From Pirellulales bacterium (GTDB taxonomy: Bacteria > Planctomycetota > Planctomycetia > Pirellulales > DATAWG01), in the NCBI GenBank assembly GCA_036267355.1, contig DATAWG010000028.1, positions 1 through 64,000 on the forward strand: a DNA stretch of 64,000 nucleotides, in the 5' to 3' direction. The first letter of the stretch is position 1. Each line of letters starts with the position of its first letter. This document shows positions 25,619 to 35,327 of the stretch, one piece after another. Under the pieces are notes generated by a model. That model saw only the letters and a list, made by a program, of their open reading frames with translations. It had not been told where the DNA came from and made no database searches. Both the position numbers and the translations under genes were made by a program.

Positions 25619-27079
25619 TTAGCTGAGCAGCCCGCGAACGACGTTGCCATACACGTCCGTCAGCCGGAAGTTGCGGCCTTCGTGGAGGTAGGTCAGTTTC
25701 GTGTGGTCGAGGCCCATGCAGTGCAGGATCGTGGCTTGGAGATCGTGCACGTGCACCTTGTCTTCCGCGACATGATAGCCCAGGTCGTCGGTCGAGCCGT
25801 AGGTGAAGCCGCGCTTGACGCCGCCGCCGGCCATCCAGATCGAAAAGCAGTGCGGATGATGATCGCGGCCCAAGAATTTTGATCCGCCGCGGGCTTCGTT
25901 CATCGGCGTGCGGCCGAATTCGCCTCCCCACACGATCAGCGTGCTATCCAGCAGGCCTCGTTGCTTCAAATCCTGCACCAACGCGGCGCTTGCGCGATCG
26001 GTTTGCCGGCAGCGCTCGGGAAGCGAATGGATGATGTCGTCGCCGGGGTTCGTGCCGTGGCTGTCCCAACCCCAATGGTAGAGCTGGACGAATCGCGTCC
26101 CACGCTCGACAAGCCGCCGGGCCAGCAGGCAATTGTTCGCGAACGACACCCTGCCCGGCTCCGTGCCATAGAGCTCGTGGATGTGGGCCGGCTCGCGGCG
26201 GATGTCCATCAACTCGGGCACCGAGCTTTGCATGCGGTAGGCCAGCTCGTATTGCTGGATGCGGGTAAGCGTTTCAGGGTCGCCGATCTCGGCCAATTGC
26301 ATGCGGTTCAGATCGCCGAGCGCATCGAGCGAACGGCGGCGGCGCTCGGCATCCATGCCCGGCGGGTTCGACACATACAGCACCGGATCGCCTTGCGAGC
26401 GGAATTGCACTCCCTGATAAACGCTCGGCAGAAAGCCGCTTCCCCAAAGCGACGTGCCGCCATCGGGCCCGTTCGGCCCGGAGAGCAGCACGACGAAGCC
26501 GGGCAAATTCTGATTCTCCGTGCCCAAGCCATACGTGAGCCACGAGCCCATGCTGGGCCGGCCGATCGTCGCCGAACCGGTGTTCAAAAAAATCTGGGCC
26601 GGGGCATGGTTGAATTGATCCGTGACCATCGAGCGGACGACCGTGATATCGTCGGCCACTTTCGCCAAGTGCGGCAGCAATTCGGAAAGCTCGACCCCGC
26701 CGCTGCCGTGCTTCGTGAATTTGTACGGCGTGCCGAGCATCTTGGGCACGCCGCGGATGAACGCGAACCGCTCCTTCTTGTAGAGCGATTCGGGGCACAA
26801 TTGCCCGTTCAATTCGATCAGCTTGGGCTTGTAGTCGAATAGCTCCGGCTGCGACGGAGCGCCGGCCATGTGCAGGTAAATGACGTGTTTGGCCTTGGCC
26901 GGAAAATGCGGCGGCTTCGGCGCGAGCGGATCGGCGGGCAGTTGTGGAACCGGCGGCGGCTCGGCAAACAAGCGATCATTGGCCAGCGCGGCCAAAGCCA
27001 ATGTGCCGATGCCGGCGCCGCTGCGCTGAAAGAAATAGCGGCGCGTGATGGCCTTAAGTTGCTCGATATGCGGGTCCAT
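25619..27079 (-). CDS. DUF1501 secreted sulfatase-like protein (Tat signal)
   Basis: 486 residues. The N-terminus carries a twin-arginine signal ([21 protein letters not shown]). Family segments [44 protein letters not shown] and [11 protein letters not shown] are present; the last resembles the metal-site end of the alkaline phosphatase/sulfatase superfamily. DUF1501 proteins are abundant in planctomycetes and nearly always paired with a DUF1549/DUF1553 cytochrome-type protein, as here (15-nt gap). The function is unproven; export and a hydrolytic fold are what the sequence supports. Confidence 0.9.
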   Translation of the reverse strand: MDPHIEQLKAITRRYFFQRSGAGIGTLALAALANDRLFAEPPPVPQLPADPLAPKPPHFPAKAKHVIYLHMAGAPSQPELFDYKPKLIELNGQLCPESLYKKERFAFIRGVPKMLGTPYKFTKHGSGGVELSELLPHLAKVADDITVVRSMVTDQFNHAPAQIFLNTGSATIGRPSMGSWLTYGLGTENQNLPGFVVLLSGPNGPDGGTSLWGSGFLPSVYQGVQFRSQGDPVLYVSNPPGMDAERRRRSLDALGDLNRMQLAEIGDPETLTRIQQYELAYRMQSSVPELMDIRREPAHIHELYGTEPGRVSFANNCLLARRLVERGTRFVQLYHWGWDSHGTNPGDDIIHSLPERCRQTDRASAALVQDLKQRGLLDSTLIVWGGEFGRTPMNEARGGSKFLGRDHHPHCFSIWMAGGGVKRGFTYGSTDDLGYHVAEDKVHVHDLQATILHCMGLDHTKLTYLHEGRNFRLTDVYGNVVRGLLS

Positions 27080-27094
27080 TTTTCGCTCGGTCTT

Positions 27095-29746
27095 TCAACT
27101 CATGTTCAGCGTTTCGTCCAAATTCAAGAGCACATTGGCGACGACAGTCCAGGCGGCGAGTTCGGCGCTGCTGGCCGCAGAGCTTGCGGTGGCGGCTGAG
27201 CCGGCCATTTCGCGCGCCGCCTTTGGATCCTTTGCAAAACGCTCGACCTCCGCTCGATACAGCGACAACAGGCGATCGAGTTCGGCTGAGGTCGGTCGGC
27301 GAGCGAGCGTGAGCCGGAAACCGTATGTCGCTTCGGCCGCCGGATCGTTCGAAATCTTCGCCATTCGCGCGGCGAGCGCTTGTGCCGCTTCGATGTAGAC
27401 CGGATCGTTCAACACCGTGAGCGCTTGCAACGGCGTGTTGGTTCGCGGCCGGCGCACGGTGCACACTTCGCGGCTCGGCGCGTCGAAGCTCATGAACGAT
27501 GGATACGGACTCGTCCGCTTCCAAAACGTGTACAACCCGCGCCGATAGCGATCTTCGCCGTTGCTCGTCGACCAACGATCGCCGCTGTAGGGCGAATTCC
27601 AAATCCCGTCGGGCATCGGCGGCATCACGCTCGGCCCGCCGATCTTCGGGCTCAATAATCCCGACACGGCCAGCGCTTGATCGCGGACCATCTCGGCCTC
27701 GAGCCGCACCCGCGGTCCGCGCGCCAAAAGCCGGTTCTGCGGATCGCGGGCAAACAACTCGGGAGATACGCGCGGCGATTGCCGGTACGTGGCCGAGGTG
27801 ACAATCAGCCGGTGCATCGCTTTCATATCCCAACCGCGGCGGACGAACTCCGTCGCCAGCCAATCGAGCAATTCGGGATGCGAGGGAGGGTCGCCTTTGG
27901 TGCCGAAGTCTTCCACCGTGGCCACGATGCCGGTGCCGAAATGGGCCGCCCACATGCGATTTATTGTCACCCGGGCCGCCAGCGGATTGCCGGGCCCGAC
28001 GAGCCAGCGGGCGAGATCGAGGCGGGTCAAGTGCGCGGAGAGAGGGCGCGCGGGGAGGGGGACAGGCACATTTTTCTCACCGGGCATCGAAAAATGAGCC
28101 AGTCCCCGAGCGCTGATCGAACCAATTGCGGCGGGAACGCCCGGCTCGACTTCCTCGCCCGGATTCAGAAAACTTCCGCCGACGAACACATGCGTTTTTC
28201 GCGGCGCCGGCAATTCCTGCATCACGAGCGTGGTCACTCGCTCGGCTGCGATTTTCTTTCGTAGCGCGGCAATGCGATTTCGAGCCGGATTCAATTCGGG
28301 CGCGATCGAACGGTAGAACGCGGCCCGGCCATCCTTTTGGTGCACTCCTTCAAGGTCGCGCGCCGCGGCGACCGTCGAAGCGAGCCACACTGGCAACGGC
28401 GAAAGCGTCGCGCGTTCGAATTCCGCCTGGCCGCTCGCCAATTCGGTCGTCGGGGTGGAAATCGCCTGCTCAAGCCGCGCGAGTTCGGCGCGATCGGTTT
28501 TTTCCGCTGGCGAGGGGACTTCCAACTCCGGCGCGGGGCTCGAGCCGGAATCGGCCGTGTTGTTGAAAAACGCCATGAATTCGTAGTATTCCTTCTGCTT
28601 CAGCGGATCGTATTTATGGCTGTGGCATTGGCAGCAGCCCAGCGTCGTGCCGAGCCAAACGGTCGCAGTGGTGTTCACCCGGTCGATGATCGCGTAGACG
28701 CGATATTCCTCGGGATCGACGCCCCCTTCGGTGTTCGTCATCGTGTTGCGGTGGAATCCTGTGGCGATGCGGTCTTCGAGCGTCGCCCCGGGAAGCAAGT
28801 CGCCGGCAAGCTGCTCGATCGTAAAGCGGTCGAAGGGCATGTTTTGGTTCAGTGCGTCGATCACCCAATCGCGATAGGGCCACATCGAACGGCGCGGGTC
28901 TTTTTCATATCCGTCGGTGTCGGCATAGCGAGCCAGATCGAGCCACGGCCTGGCCCAGCGCTCGCCATAATGCGGCGATTCGAGCAGCCGATCGACCACT
29001 CGCTCATAGGCATCCGGCCGAGTGTCGGCCACGAACGCATCGACTTCTTCCGGGGTCGGCGGCAGGCCGATCAAATCGAGCGACACGCGGCGGATCAAGC
29101 GCGGCCGATCTTCCTCCGGCGACGGCGAAAGCTTTTCGCGCCCGAGCCGGGCGAGAACGAAGCGATCGATCTCGTTTCGCGGCCAATGAGCGAATTTGCC
29201 GGAACCGTTGATGACCGGCAGCGTCGGGCGCACCGGTCGCTTATACGACCAGGGAATCGCCGCTGTTGCCGCCACTGCATCGGCCTGCTTCGGCCATTTC
29301 GCTCCTTGATCGATCCATGCCCGCAATAGCCCGACCTGTTCGGCCGAGAGCCGTTCGCCTTCGCCGTCGGGAGGCATGAGCGTGTCGGAATCGAGGCCCG
29401 AGACGTAGTGGATCAGCCGGCTCTCCGCGCTTTTGCCCGGCTCGAATTCCTTGCCGCTATCGCCGCCGGCGAATGCCGCGTCGTGCGTGTGCAGGCTCAA
29501 GCCGGATTCGTGCTTGGCGGCGCCGTGGCATTTCCAGCAATGCGATTGGAAAAGGGGCTGAATGTCGCGGGCGAAATCGATTTGACGGTTTGCCGGCGGA
29601 GGCAGTTTCGAAACGTCGATCGTCGATCCCTTTGCCGCAGGCCGCTTGCGGGCCGCGTGCACTTGGACGGTCCCACAACATGCAAGAATTGCGGCAACCG
29701 CAGCGAATCTAAAGATTGCTCGGCAGGCGACCCGTGAAACAGCCAT
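27095..29746 (-). CDS. DUF1549/DUF1553 protein with N-terminal cytochrome c-like (PSD1-type) domain
   Basis: 883 residues from the ATG at 29746, which has CCGGAGA 9-14 nt before it. A signal peptide is followed by a haem-binding CWKCH (about 70-74) with a late methionine in TLMPPDGEGERL. DUF1549 (about 150-360: NEIDRFVLARLGREKLSPSP) and DUF1553 (about 560-820: LARWLVGPGNPLAARVTINRMW) follow. It is exported, probably to the periplasm, and co-transcribed with the DUF1501 gene. Residues about 546-563 (GLAHFSMPGEKNVPVP) are encoded by the 50-bp palindromic repeat and appear as an in-frame insertion just before DUF1553. The biochemical role is unknown. Confidence 0.9.
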   Translation of the reverse strand: MAVSRVACRAIFRFAAVAAILACCGTVQVHAARKRPAAKGSTIDVSKLPPPANRQIDFARDIQPLFQSHCWKCHGAAKHESGLSLHTHDAAFAGGDSGKEFEPGKSAESRLIHYVSGLDSDTLMPPDGEGERLSAEQVGLLRAWIDQGAKWPKQADAVAATAAIPWSYKRPVRPTLPVINGSGKFAHWPRNEIDRFVLARLGREKLSPSPEEDRPRLIRRVSLDLIGLPPTPEEVDAFVADTRPDAYERVVDRLLESPHYGERWARPWLDLARYADTDGYEKDPRRSMWPYRDWVIDALNQNMPFDRFTIEQLAGDLLPGATLEDRIATGFHRNTMTNTEGGVDPEEYRVYAIIDRVNTTATVWLGTTLGCCQCHSHKYDPLKQKEYYEFMAFFNNTADSGSSPAPELEVPSPAEKTDRAELARLEQAISTPTTELASGQAEFERATLSPLPVWLASTVAAARDLEGVHQKDGRAAFYRSIAPELNPARNRIAALRKKIAAERVTTLVMQELPAPRKTHVFVGGSFLNPGEEVEPGVPAAIGSISARGLAHFSMPGEKNVPVPLPARPLSAHLTRLDLARWLVGPGNPLAARVTINRMWAAHFGTGIVATVEDFGTKGDPPSHPELLDWLATEFVRRGWDMKAMHRLIVTSATYRQSPRVSPELFARDPQNRLLARGPRVRLEAEMVRDQALAVSGLLSPKIGGPSVMPPMPDGIWNSPYSGDRWSTSNGEDRYRRGLYTFWKRTSPYPSFMSFDAPSREVCTVRRPRTNTPLQALTVLNDPVYIEAAQALAARMAKISNDPAAEATYGFRLTLARRPTSAELDRLLSLYRAEVERFAKDPKAAREMAGSAATASSAASSAELAAWTVVANVLLNLDETLNMS
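28058..28107. repeat. 50-bp palindromic element inside DUF1553 coding sequence
   Basis: GGGGACAGGCACATTTTTC (28058-28076) and the reverse complement GGGGACTGGCTCATTTTTC (28089-28107) match at 17 of 19 positions with a 12-nt loop. It has the same length and family as the copy in glcE, and is read in the equivalent frame (both give G-x-x-H-F near the start and N-x-P-V-P near the end). Confidence 0.8.
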
Positions 29747-29952
29747 CAATGCAGTCTCCGGCAACGAGAGCAATCGCGGCAGCGAACCGAGGCGGGATAG
29801 AGCGGCAGGGATTCAACCAAATCGCCGAACACAGCCCCCGGGCGGGCCCCGGTAACTCCGACAACCGGCGAATCATTACTGTTATACCCCAAGGCGCGGC
29901 GAGAGGCGAACGTTTTGTCGGCCGAAGCGGGGCCGGCCGGGAACATTACGGC

Positions 29953-30990
29953 TCAAGCCAACGCCGTCCGCGCCACGGGAATTTCCCGCATGCTTGTCGC
30001 GGGATTGTTGCTGTCCTGATTTTGGCGCATGTAGACCGTCACCATCACAACCGCCAGCAGCACGCACAGCAGGATCAAGAAGATGCTGACGATCACAATC
30101 GTGTTGCTTTGCTTTCCCTTCGATCGAGCCGAATGAGCGAGGCCGCGAGGAGCGACGGCCGGCTTGGTTTCGATCAAAGCTTCAACCCAATCGTCGTCGG
30201 CAGCGAATGCCGGCGTTGCGACCGCTCCCTGAGTTGCGGCTGTATTTGCCGCGGGGACAGGGGCTAGCGAAGGAAACACCGCCGACGCACGCTTCCAATC
30301 GGGCCAGCCCTCTCGCCAAACCATCGAATCGGCCCCAATGCGGCGCTGGCCGAGCCATTGCCGCATGACGTCGCCTGCCGCCGGACCGAATTGTCCGCCC
30401 GAAGCAGGACGCACATACCAGACGGCCGCGGGCGCTTCGGCGGTCGGGTCGACGGCGCTGGCTGCGACTGCCGGCGACTGGGCGGTGTTGGGATGTGTGC
30501 CCATGATTGCCCCCCCGGCCAAATTCGGCGTGGCGCTCGAGGGAAATCCAGCTGCGGGCGCGACGGCTTGTCCGCCCGCTGCGCCAGGCGTGTTCAAACC
30601 CAATGGATTTAGCGCTGCCGGCGTCAATGGGGCGAACGACCGCACGAATACACCTGGCTGCATGGGGAGAGGTGTCGCAAGGCCTCGATTGGCGATGTTC
30701 TCATCGTGGCTTGAGCCGGCGCCATTGGTCGTGGGCCGGTTCGGCAAGTCTGCGACGGCTTCTGCGTTGAGGGACACAAGCGGCTGTTGAGCGGCGTTAT
30801 CTGACGCGCTCGGCGCGGCCACTGCATCCGCTTCCGTGACGGCGGTGGCCATCCGTTCGCCCGGCGCGCGCACCGATTCCAGCGGGATTTCGAATCTGGC
30901 TCCGCAACGAGGACAGATGCCTCGCTTGCCGGCCAAAAACGTCTTCACGTTGAGCTTGTGTCCGTTCGGACAATAAAATCGTATGCCCAT
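29953..30990 (-). CDS. GYF_2-domain membrane protein with N-terminal zinc ribbon
   Basis: 345 residues. The N-terminus has a zinc-ribbon-like FYCPNGHKL...GICPRCGARF with three cysteines and a histidine. A long low-complexity Ala/Pro/Thr region follows. A GYF_2 domain sits around 195-245 (VWYVRPASGGQFGPAAGDVMRQW, then MVWREGWPDWKRA). One membrane helix near 298-322 (TIVIVSIFLILLCVLLAVV) is followed by a short tail. Such proteins are common in planctomycetes and may read proline-rich peptides, but no function is established. No operon partner. Confidence 0.75.
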   Translation of the reverse strand: MGIRFYCPNGHKLNVKTFLAGKRGICPRCGARFEIPLESVRAPGERMATAVTEADAVAAPSASDNAAQQPLVSLNAEAVADLPNRPTTNGAGSSHDENIANRGLATPLPMQPGVFVRSFAPLTPAALNPLGLNTPGAAGGQAVAPAAGFPSSATPNLAGGAIMGTHPNTAQSPAVAASAVDPTAEAPAAVWYVRPASGGQFGPAAGDVMRQWLGQRRIGADSMVWREGWPDWKRASAVFPSLAPVPAANTAATQGAVATPAFAADDDWVEALIETKPAVAPRGLAHSARSKGKQSNTIVIVSIFLILLCVLLAVVMVTVYMRQNQDSNNPATSMREIPVARTALA

Positions 30991-31656
30991 CGCGCCACCG
31001 AATCAGCATTGCAGAAGAGCGCTTTGAGGTGCGACAGCGGGCGCAGGAGGCGGCGTTGAACTTTTCGCTCGCCGCTCACCGCGTGCGTGCGACGTATGCC
31101 AACCGGCATTGCTGTCCAGTGCCTTTACCCGCGATCACGCCGGCGACGAATTGTATCGAAATCCTGCCGTGCCGGCCGCCTCTGCGCATCTCTTTACCCA
31201 TTATACTGCCGAACGTTGCTGCAACAAATGATCGCCTGCTGCGGCGGCGGCAAGCCGCAGCACCGCTACCACCGCGACATTCCGAACATCTCTGGCTTTA
31301 CTAGGCGAGTCGCCGGGCCGCGATTCACGCTGATCAACTCGGCTTGATTTGACAAACCCAGTCTCCTTGTAGAAACTAGATTTAGCTGCGAAGCCGTTCC
31401 GCGACTGCTCAGGGCGAACGTCGGATGGTGCCGTAGCCATTTTCGGGAAGCTCACGGCCCAGTTCAACTAGCCGCCAATTTCGGCTCGAACAGCGTTCAT
31501 TCTCGCCGGTTATCGAGCGGGGGTTAGAAGGGCGAAACTGCACGGCCACACCGGCTGCCGGCCCCCTGCCTTGAGGCGGCAAGGTTCCGTCGCTCAGAGC
31601 AAGCACCCGTCCTACACTTTTCATCGTCGAGCGACAATTCACAGGAAATTTATTTG
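30991..31656. other. Divergent intergenic region, GYF protein / ClpP-like gene
   Basis: About 665 nt without a supported gene. A TTGACA at 31349-31354 lacks a good -10 at proper spacing. AGGAAA before 31657 is the ribosome site of the next gene. I see no repeat family member here. Confidence 0.4.
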
Positions 31657-32274
31657 ATGGAAGCGCAATCACGTCAGGGACCGATCGAGATCGCGTTCGT
31701 CGGTGATCTTACCGATAACGAAGCCGATCTCACCGACAAGCTGCTATCCGTCGAGCCGGGCGGGGAATGTACGCTGTATATCGATTCGCCGGGCGGAAGT
31801 CCGTATTGCGCGATGTCGCTGGTGTCGCTCATGCTCTTGCGGCGGATTCACGCCACCGGGATTGTGACCGGCGAATGTTCGTCGGCGGCGCTATGGCCCT
31901 TTGCGGCCTGTAAGCGCCGGCTGGTCACCCCGTATAGCGTGCTGCTGTTTCATCCGATGAAATGGCAAAGCGAAGAACACGTGGGGCTGTCCGAAGCCGC
32001 CGAATGGGCCCGCCATTTCGGAACGCTGGAAGGCGAGATGGATCAACTGCTGGGCGAGCTATTCAATGGCGCTGCCAATGGCGAGGTGAATCAGTGGATC
32101 GTCGCCGGCCGTTATGTTTCCGGCCGCGAATTGGCCGAGGCCGGCTTGGCCGAATTGATCGACGTTCGTTCCTTCAGCTTGCCGGAGACGAACGGTGCGG
32201 CTCAATTTCTTGCCCCCTCGAGCCGCAAGCGGCCCGCCGCGGCCCCCAGCCGCAAACGCCGCGGGCGGAGCTAA
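31657..32274 (+). CDS. ClpP/SDH-like (crotonase-fold) serine protease homologue
   Basis: A 205-residue protein. The order LYIDSPGGSPYCAMSL, TGECSSAALWPFAAC and VLLFHPMKW follows ClpP: the second Ser of CSSAA aligns with the nucleophile and the His of FHP with the catalytic histidine. The third residue (Asp in the ClpP RDRFLS segment) aligns with Gly in AGRYVSGRE, so the triad looks incomplete by eye. The C-terminus is a basic tail (SRKRPAAAPSRKRRGRS) not found in ClpP. It is probably a stand-alone, ClpP-like protein; no clpX is nearby. ATG at 31657 with AGGAAA 9 nt before it. Confidence 0.7.
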   Translation: MEAQSRQGPIEIAFVGDLTDNEADLTDKLLSVEPGGECTLYIDSPGGSPYCAMSLVSLMLLRRIHATGIVTGECSSAALWPFAACKRRLVTPYSVLLFHPMKWQSEEHVGLSEAAEWARHFGTLEGEMDQLLGELFNGAANGEVNQWIVAGRYVSGRELAEAGLAELIDVRSFSLPETNGAAQFLAPSSRKRPAAAPSRKRRGRS

Positions 32275-32735
32275 GGCTCGACGGAACGATAAGCCTTCCG
32301 TTTTTCAGCGCCTTCACCCTGCCCTCTTCCCTGCTTGCGATTACGCACAATATTGACGCGGGCCAGAAGGAAACATCTCGGCGAAATATCTCGGCCTGAA
32401 AGGCCGATTCTGCCAGCTGAGGGCGGAGCCGCGCACGCGGCAGAGGCCTGGGGCAATCGCCCGCACGACGCGTCCGCCCTGACGGGGCGGTTCAAGTAGG
32501 CGCCGCGAATTGCGGGAATGGCCCCTTCTGGGCCAGGCAACGCGTTGTATCACGTTCCCGGGGCTATGCCGCTCACGCGGCTTCGCCCTGGCCTGACGGA
32601 ATGAGCCTTTCAGGCTCAGGTGTCACCGGCCCCAAAGGGCTTGCGAAAAACAGAAGTGGTTGCTGTATCGCATGAAGATGATGGGTAATCGTAAGATTCC
32701 CCGAGGCGGGGGATTGCCGCGTCTTGCCTTGTCGC
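32275..32735. other. Palindrome-rich intergenic stretch, possibly decayed dispersed repeat
   Basis: 460 nt between convergent genes. It contains short hairpins: GGCCTGAAAGGCC near 32394, CCGCGCACGCGG near 32433, CCGCCCTGACGGGGCGG near 32471, GGCCCCTTCTGGGCC near 32520 and GAGCCTTTCAGGCTC near 32602. The density resembles other planctomycete intergenic repeats. No coding frame is convincing. Confidence 0.45.
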
Positions 32736-33734
32736 TTAATTGCGGAAGCCGCCGTGGCAGTTATTGCAGGCTTGGGCGATCTTGCCGGCCGCGGCGCGGG
32801 CCTGGTCGTAGTTTTTCGCCTTTGCGGCCGAGGCAAGATCGATCGCTTGGTTTTCCATCTCGCGGGCAAAGCCCATGTAGCTCTTGTCGTCGGTGAAGTC
32901 GTATCCGTCGCGCTGGATCACCTCGCCGATCATGGCCACGATTTCGGCCTCATGCAGCACGCCGTCGAGATGTTTTGAGAAGTCGCCGGCGTTTGAGGTC
33001 CAGGGAGCCAGTCGGCCTCCTTGGGCAATATCCAAGCGGTGCATCAGGGGCGGGCGATTTGCCACCTTTGGCCAATTCGCCTTCGGCTCGGCCCCCGCCT
33101 TGGCGGGCAACGAGTCGCCGCGAATCAACGCCGCCAGATCGTCGGCCCGCAGCTTCGCATCGTTGAACGATTGGTCGGTGGCCACCTTGCAATTCACTCC
33201 CGATTGACCGAACACATCGCGCGCCGTAACGGCCTGGTCTTTCCAGCGCACATCGCCATCGTATTCTCCGATAACACCGAAGACGGTCGCCAAAATGCTG
33301 AAATCATCGCGTGCCCGTTTGAACAGATTTCCCTTAAAGTCGCTGGGGGTTTTGACGTTGTCTTTGACTTCGTTCTGGTAGTTCTTGATCTCATCCTGAA
33401 GCGTGTCGGCCGACACGATCTTGGACCAGGGCATTGCGCCGCCGGCCGGTGGCGCGGCGCCACCGCCGGATGGCGTCGATGAATTGCCCGCAGGGCCGCC
33501 GGGAATGCCGGCCGTTGCCGCGGGGCCCGAGCCGGCACTGAAATTCGGCCGTTCGCCTTCGAGCGTGCTGCGGGCATCGGAAAAAAACGCGTCGCGCACG
33601 CGATCGTCCCATTTGGGCGGCAAGGCTCGCTTTCGCGCAACGCCCGCCGGACCCTCGGCCACCAACCACCGGCCAGCAATGATTGTTCCCGAAATAGCGA
33701 CCGCGAGCGCCATGCGGAAGAGCAGAGATTTCAT
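32736..33734 (-). CDS. Exported protein with C-terminal haem site (class II cytochrome c-like)
   Basis: 332 residues. A signal peptide (MKSLLFRMALAVAISGTIIAG) is followed by a Gly/Ala/Pro linker (about 65-100) and then helical sequence. The only haem motif, CNNCHGGFRN, is at the very C-terminus, preceded by a helix AIDLASAAKAKNYDQARAAAGKI. Four-helix cytochromes of class II (c' or c556) carry CxxCH in just this place, so I infer that fold for about the last 130-200 residues. A role in periplasmic electron transfer or gas binding is possible. It is flanked by no redox partner except apbE on the other strand. Confidence 0.7.
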   Translation of the reverse strand: MKSLLFRMALAVAISGTIIAGRWLVAEGPAGVARKRALPPKWDDRVRDAFFSDARSTLEGERPNFSAGSGPAATAGIPGGPAGNSSTPSGGGAAPPAGGAMPWSKIVSADTLQDEIKNYQNEVKDNVKTPSDFKGNLFKRARDDFSILATVFGVIGEYDGDVRWKDQAVTARDVFGQSGVNCKVATDQSFNDAKLRADDLAALIRGDSLPAKAGAEPKANWPKVANRPPLMHRLDIAQGGRLAPWTSNAGDFSKHLDGVLHEAEIVAMIGEVIQRDGYDFTDDKSYMGFAREMENQAIDLASAAKAKNYDQARAAAGKIAQACNNCHGGFRN

Positions 33735-33801
33735 AGTAGGCTGCGATCGTGGTGAAGGACCAGAATTCGATTGGCCTCGGCCGAAAACAACTCTCCACAG
33801 A

Positions 33802-33838
33802 CCCTCTCCCCTTGCGGGAGAGGGCAGGGTGAGGGGGA
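33802..33838. repeat. CCCTCTCCC/GGGAGAGGG hairpin (copy 1)
   Basis: CCCTCTCCC (33802-33810) pairs with GGGAGAGGG (33816-33824) and is followed by CAGGGTGAGGGGGA. The same hairpin recurs at 48211-48234 and 55554-55579, always between genes. Confidence 0.7.
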
Positions 33839-33977
33839 TTCAAAAAGCGGAAGTTATTTTTCGGCCGAGCCTTACCCGTAATGGTAATCGGCCGTTTGTT
33901 CTCCAGCTCTGATTATCCACGCTCGACTGCGGCGCGGCAAGTTGGATGCGGCAAACTCCTTTTGCGTATAATCGGGC

Positions 33978-35144
33978 ATGATGAAGCGATCGCAATCCAA
34001 TCGTCGGGAGTTTTTGCAAGGGAAGGCAGCCGCACGCGCAATCGCCGACGCGGCCCAACAAATCCCGCTCGGCGAACCAAGATCGCCCTCGGCGGGCAGC
34101 GCCGCGAATCCGGCCCGGAGCGACGCGCCAAGGCCTGTTGCAAATCCTGCCGCGGCGTCCGGCTATCTGCTCCGGATCGGTCGGCGGGCGATGGCCTGCG
34201 AGTTCGAAGTGTTGATCGGAGCGGGGCCCGATAGCGACGGAACCGAATTGGCCGTCGCGGCCTTGGATTTGGTCGATCGGCTCGAAAGTCAATTGACCGT
34301 TTACCGCGACACAAGCGAAATCAGCCGGTTGAACCGCTCGGCCTATGATCGCGATGTCGAAGTCGAGCCTCGGCTGTTCGAATTGCTTTCGACCGCGGTG
34401 GAAATACATCGGCGCACCGGCGGAGCTTACGACATCACGAGTGGACCGCTATCGCGGGCGTGGGGCTTTTCCCGCCGCGCCGGGCGAATGCCCGACAATG
34501 CCGAACTGGCCGCCGCGCTCGGCCGAGTCGGTTCGCAGCGGTTGCTGTTCGATCCCGCACGCCGCACGGTTCGATTCTCCGTGGCGGGCATGGAGTTGAA
34601 TCTTGGCAGCATTGGCAAGGGCTACGCCTTGGACCGCTGCAGCGAATTGCTGGGAGCACGCGGGCTCGGCGATTTTTTGCTACATGGCGGACAAAGCAGC
34701 CTATTGGCCCGCGGTTCGCGCAATTCCCCCGGCACTGAAGGCGATACGGGATGGTGGATCGGCGTGCGCGATCCACTTCGGCCGGGCGGTCGGCTAGGCC
34801 AGATCCGGCTTGAGAATCGGGCGATGGGCACTTCCGGCACCGGAACGCAGTTTTTCTATCACGCCGGCCGCCGCTACGGCCATATCCTCGATCCGCGCTC
34901 AGGCCGGCCCGCCGAGGGCATTCTGTCCAGCACGGTTCTTGCCCGCACGGCCGCGGAGGCCGACGCGCTTTCGACCGCATTCTACGTGCTTGGCCCGGCC
35001 GCGGCACTCGACTATTGCCGTAGATATGGCGAATCGCACGGGAATTTGTCGGCTCTGATGGTCGTGGCGGGTTCGGCGCCCGGCCGAGTCCAAGTGGTTA
35101 GCTACGGCCTTGATGAAGCCGATTGGCGGCCGGTTCAACGATGA
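33978..35144 (+). CDS. apbE: FAD:protein FMN transferase (ApbE family)
   Basis: 388 residues. The N-terminus MMKRSQSNRREFLQGKAAARA looks like a Tat-type signal without a strong hydrophobic core. The ApbE domain spans about 70-375, with AMACEFEVLIGAG, ELNLGSIGKGYALDR (FAD-binding) and YGHILDPRSGRPA. The ASTADALSTA-type motif appears as AAEADALSTAFYVLG. ApbE attaches FMN to a Thr in exported or membrane proteins such as NqrB/C and RnfG. No such target lies in the window. It diverges from the class II cytochrome-like gene. Confidence 0.92.
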   Translation: MMKRSQSNRREFLQGKAAARAIADAAQQIPLGEPRSPSAGSAANPARSDAPRPVANPAAASGYLLRIGRRAMACEFEVLIGAGPDSDGTELAVAALDLVDRLESQLTVYRDTSEISRLNRSAYDRDVEVEPRLFELLSTAVEIHRRTGGAYDITSGPLSRAWGFSRRAGRMPDNAELAAALGRVGSQRLLFDPARRTVRFSVAGMELNLGSIGKGYALDRCSELLGARGLGDFLLHGGQSSLLARGSRNSPGTEGDTGWWIGVRDPLRPGGRLGQIRLENRAMGTSGTGTQFFYHAGRRYGHILDPRSGRPAEGILSSTVLARTAAEADALSTAFYVLGPAAALDYCRRYGESHGNLSALMVVAGSAPGRVQVVSYGLDEADWRPVQR

Positions 35145-35327
35145 TCCGGACGAGGCTCGTCGGTTGCAGTAACCGCGATTTCGGCCGAATTTAATTGCAT
35201 TTTTCGGTCAGTTTTTGCTGGAAAGTCGGGTGCCGCATTTTGAGATCGGCCGCTAGAATGCGGCGATTACGCGGCCTAAGACCGCTGTTCCTCGAGCCGC
35301 CGGATTCAGCCAAAGTTTGCCCGTTCC

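Noticed and set aside
31349-31375. TTGACA promoter upstream of the ClpP-like gene
   Set aside because: No acceptable -10 at 16-18 nt; spacing to TAGAAA is only 15.
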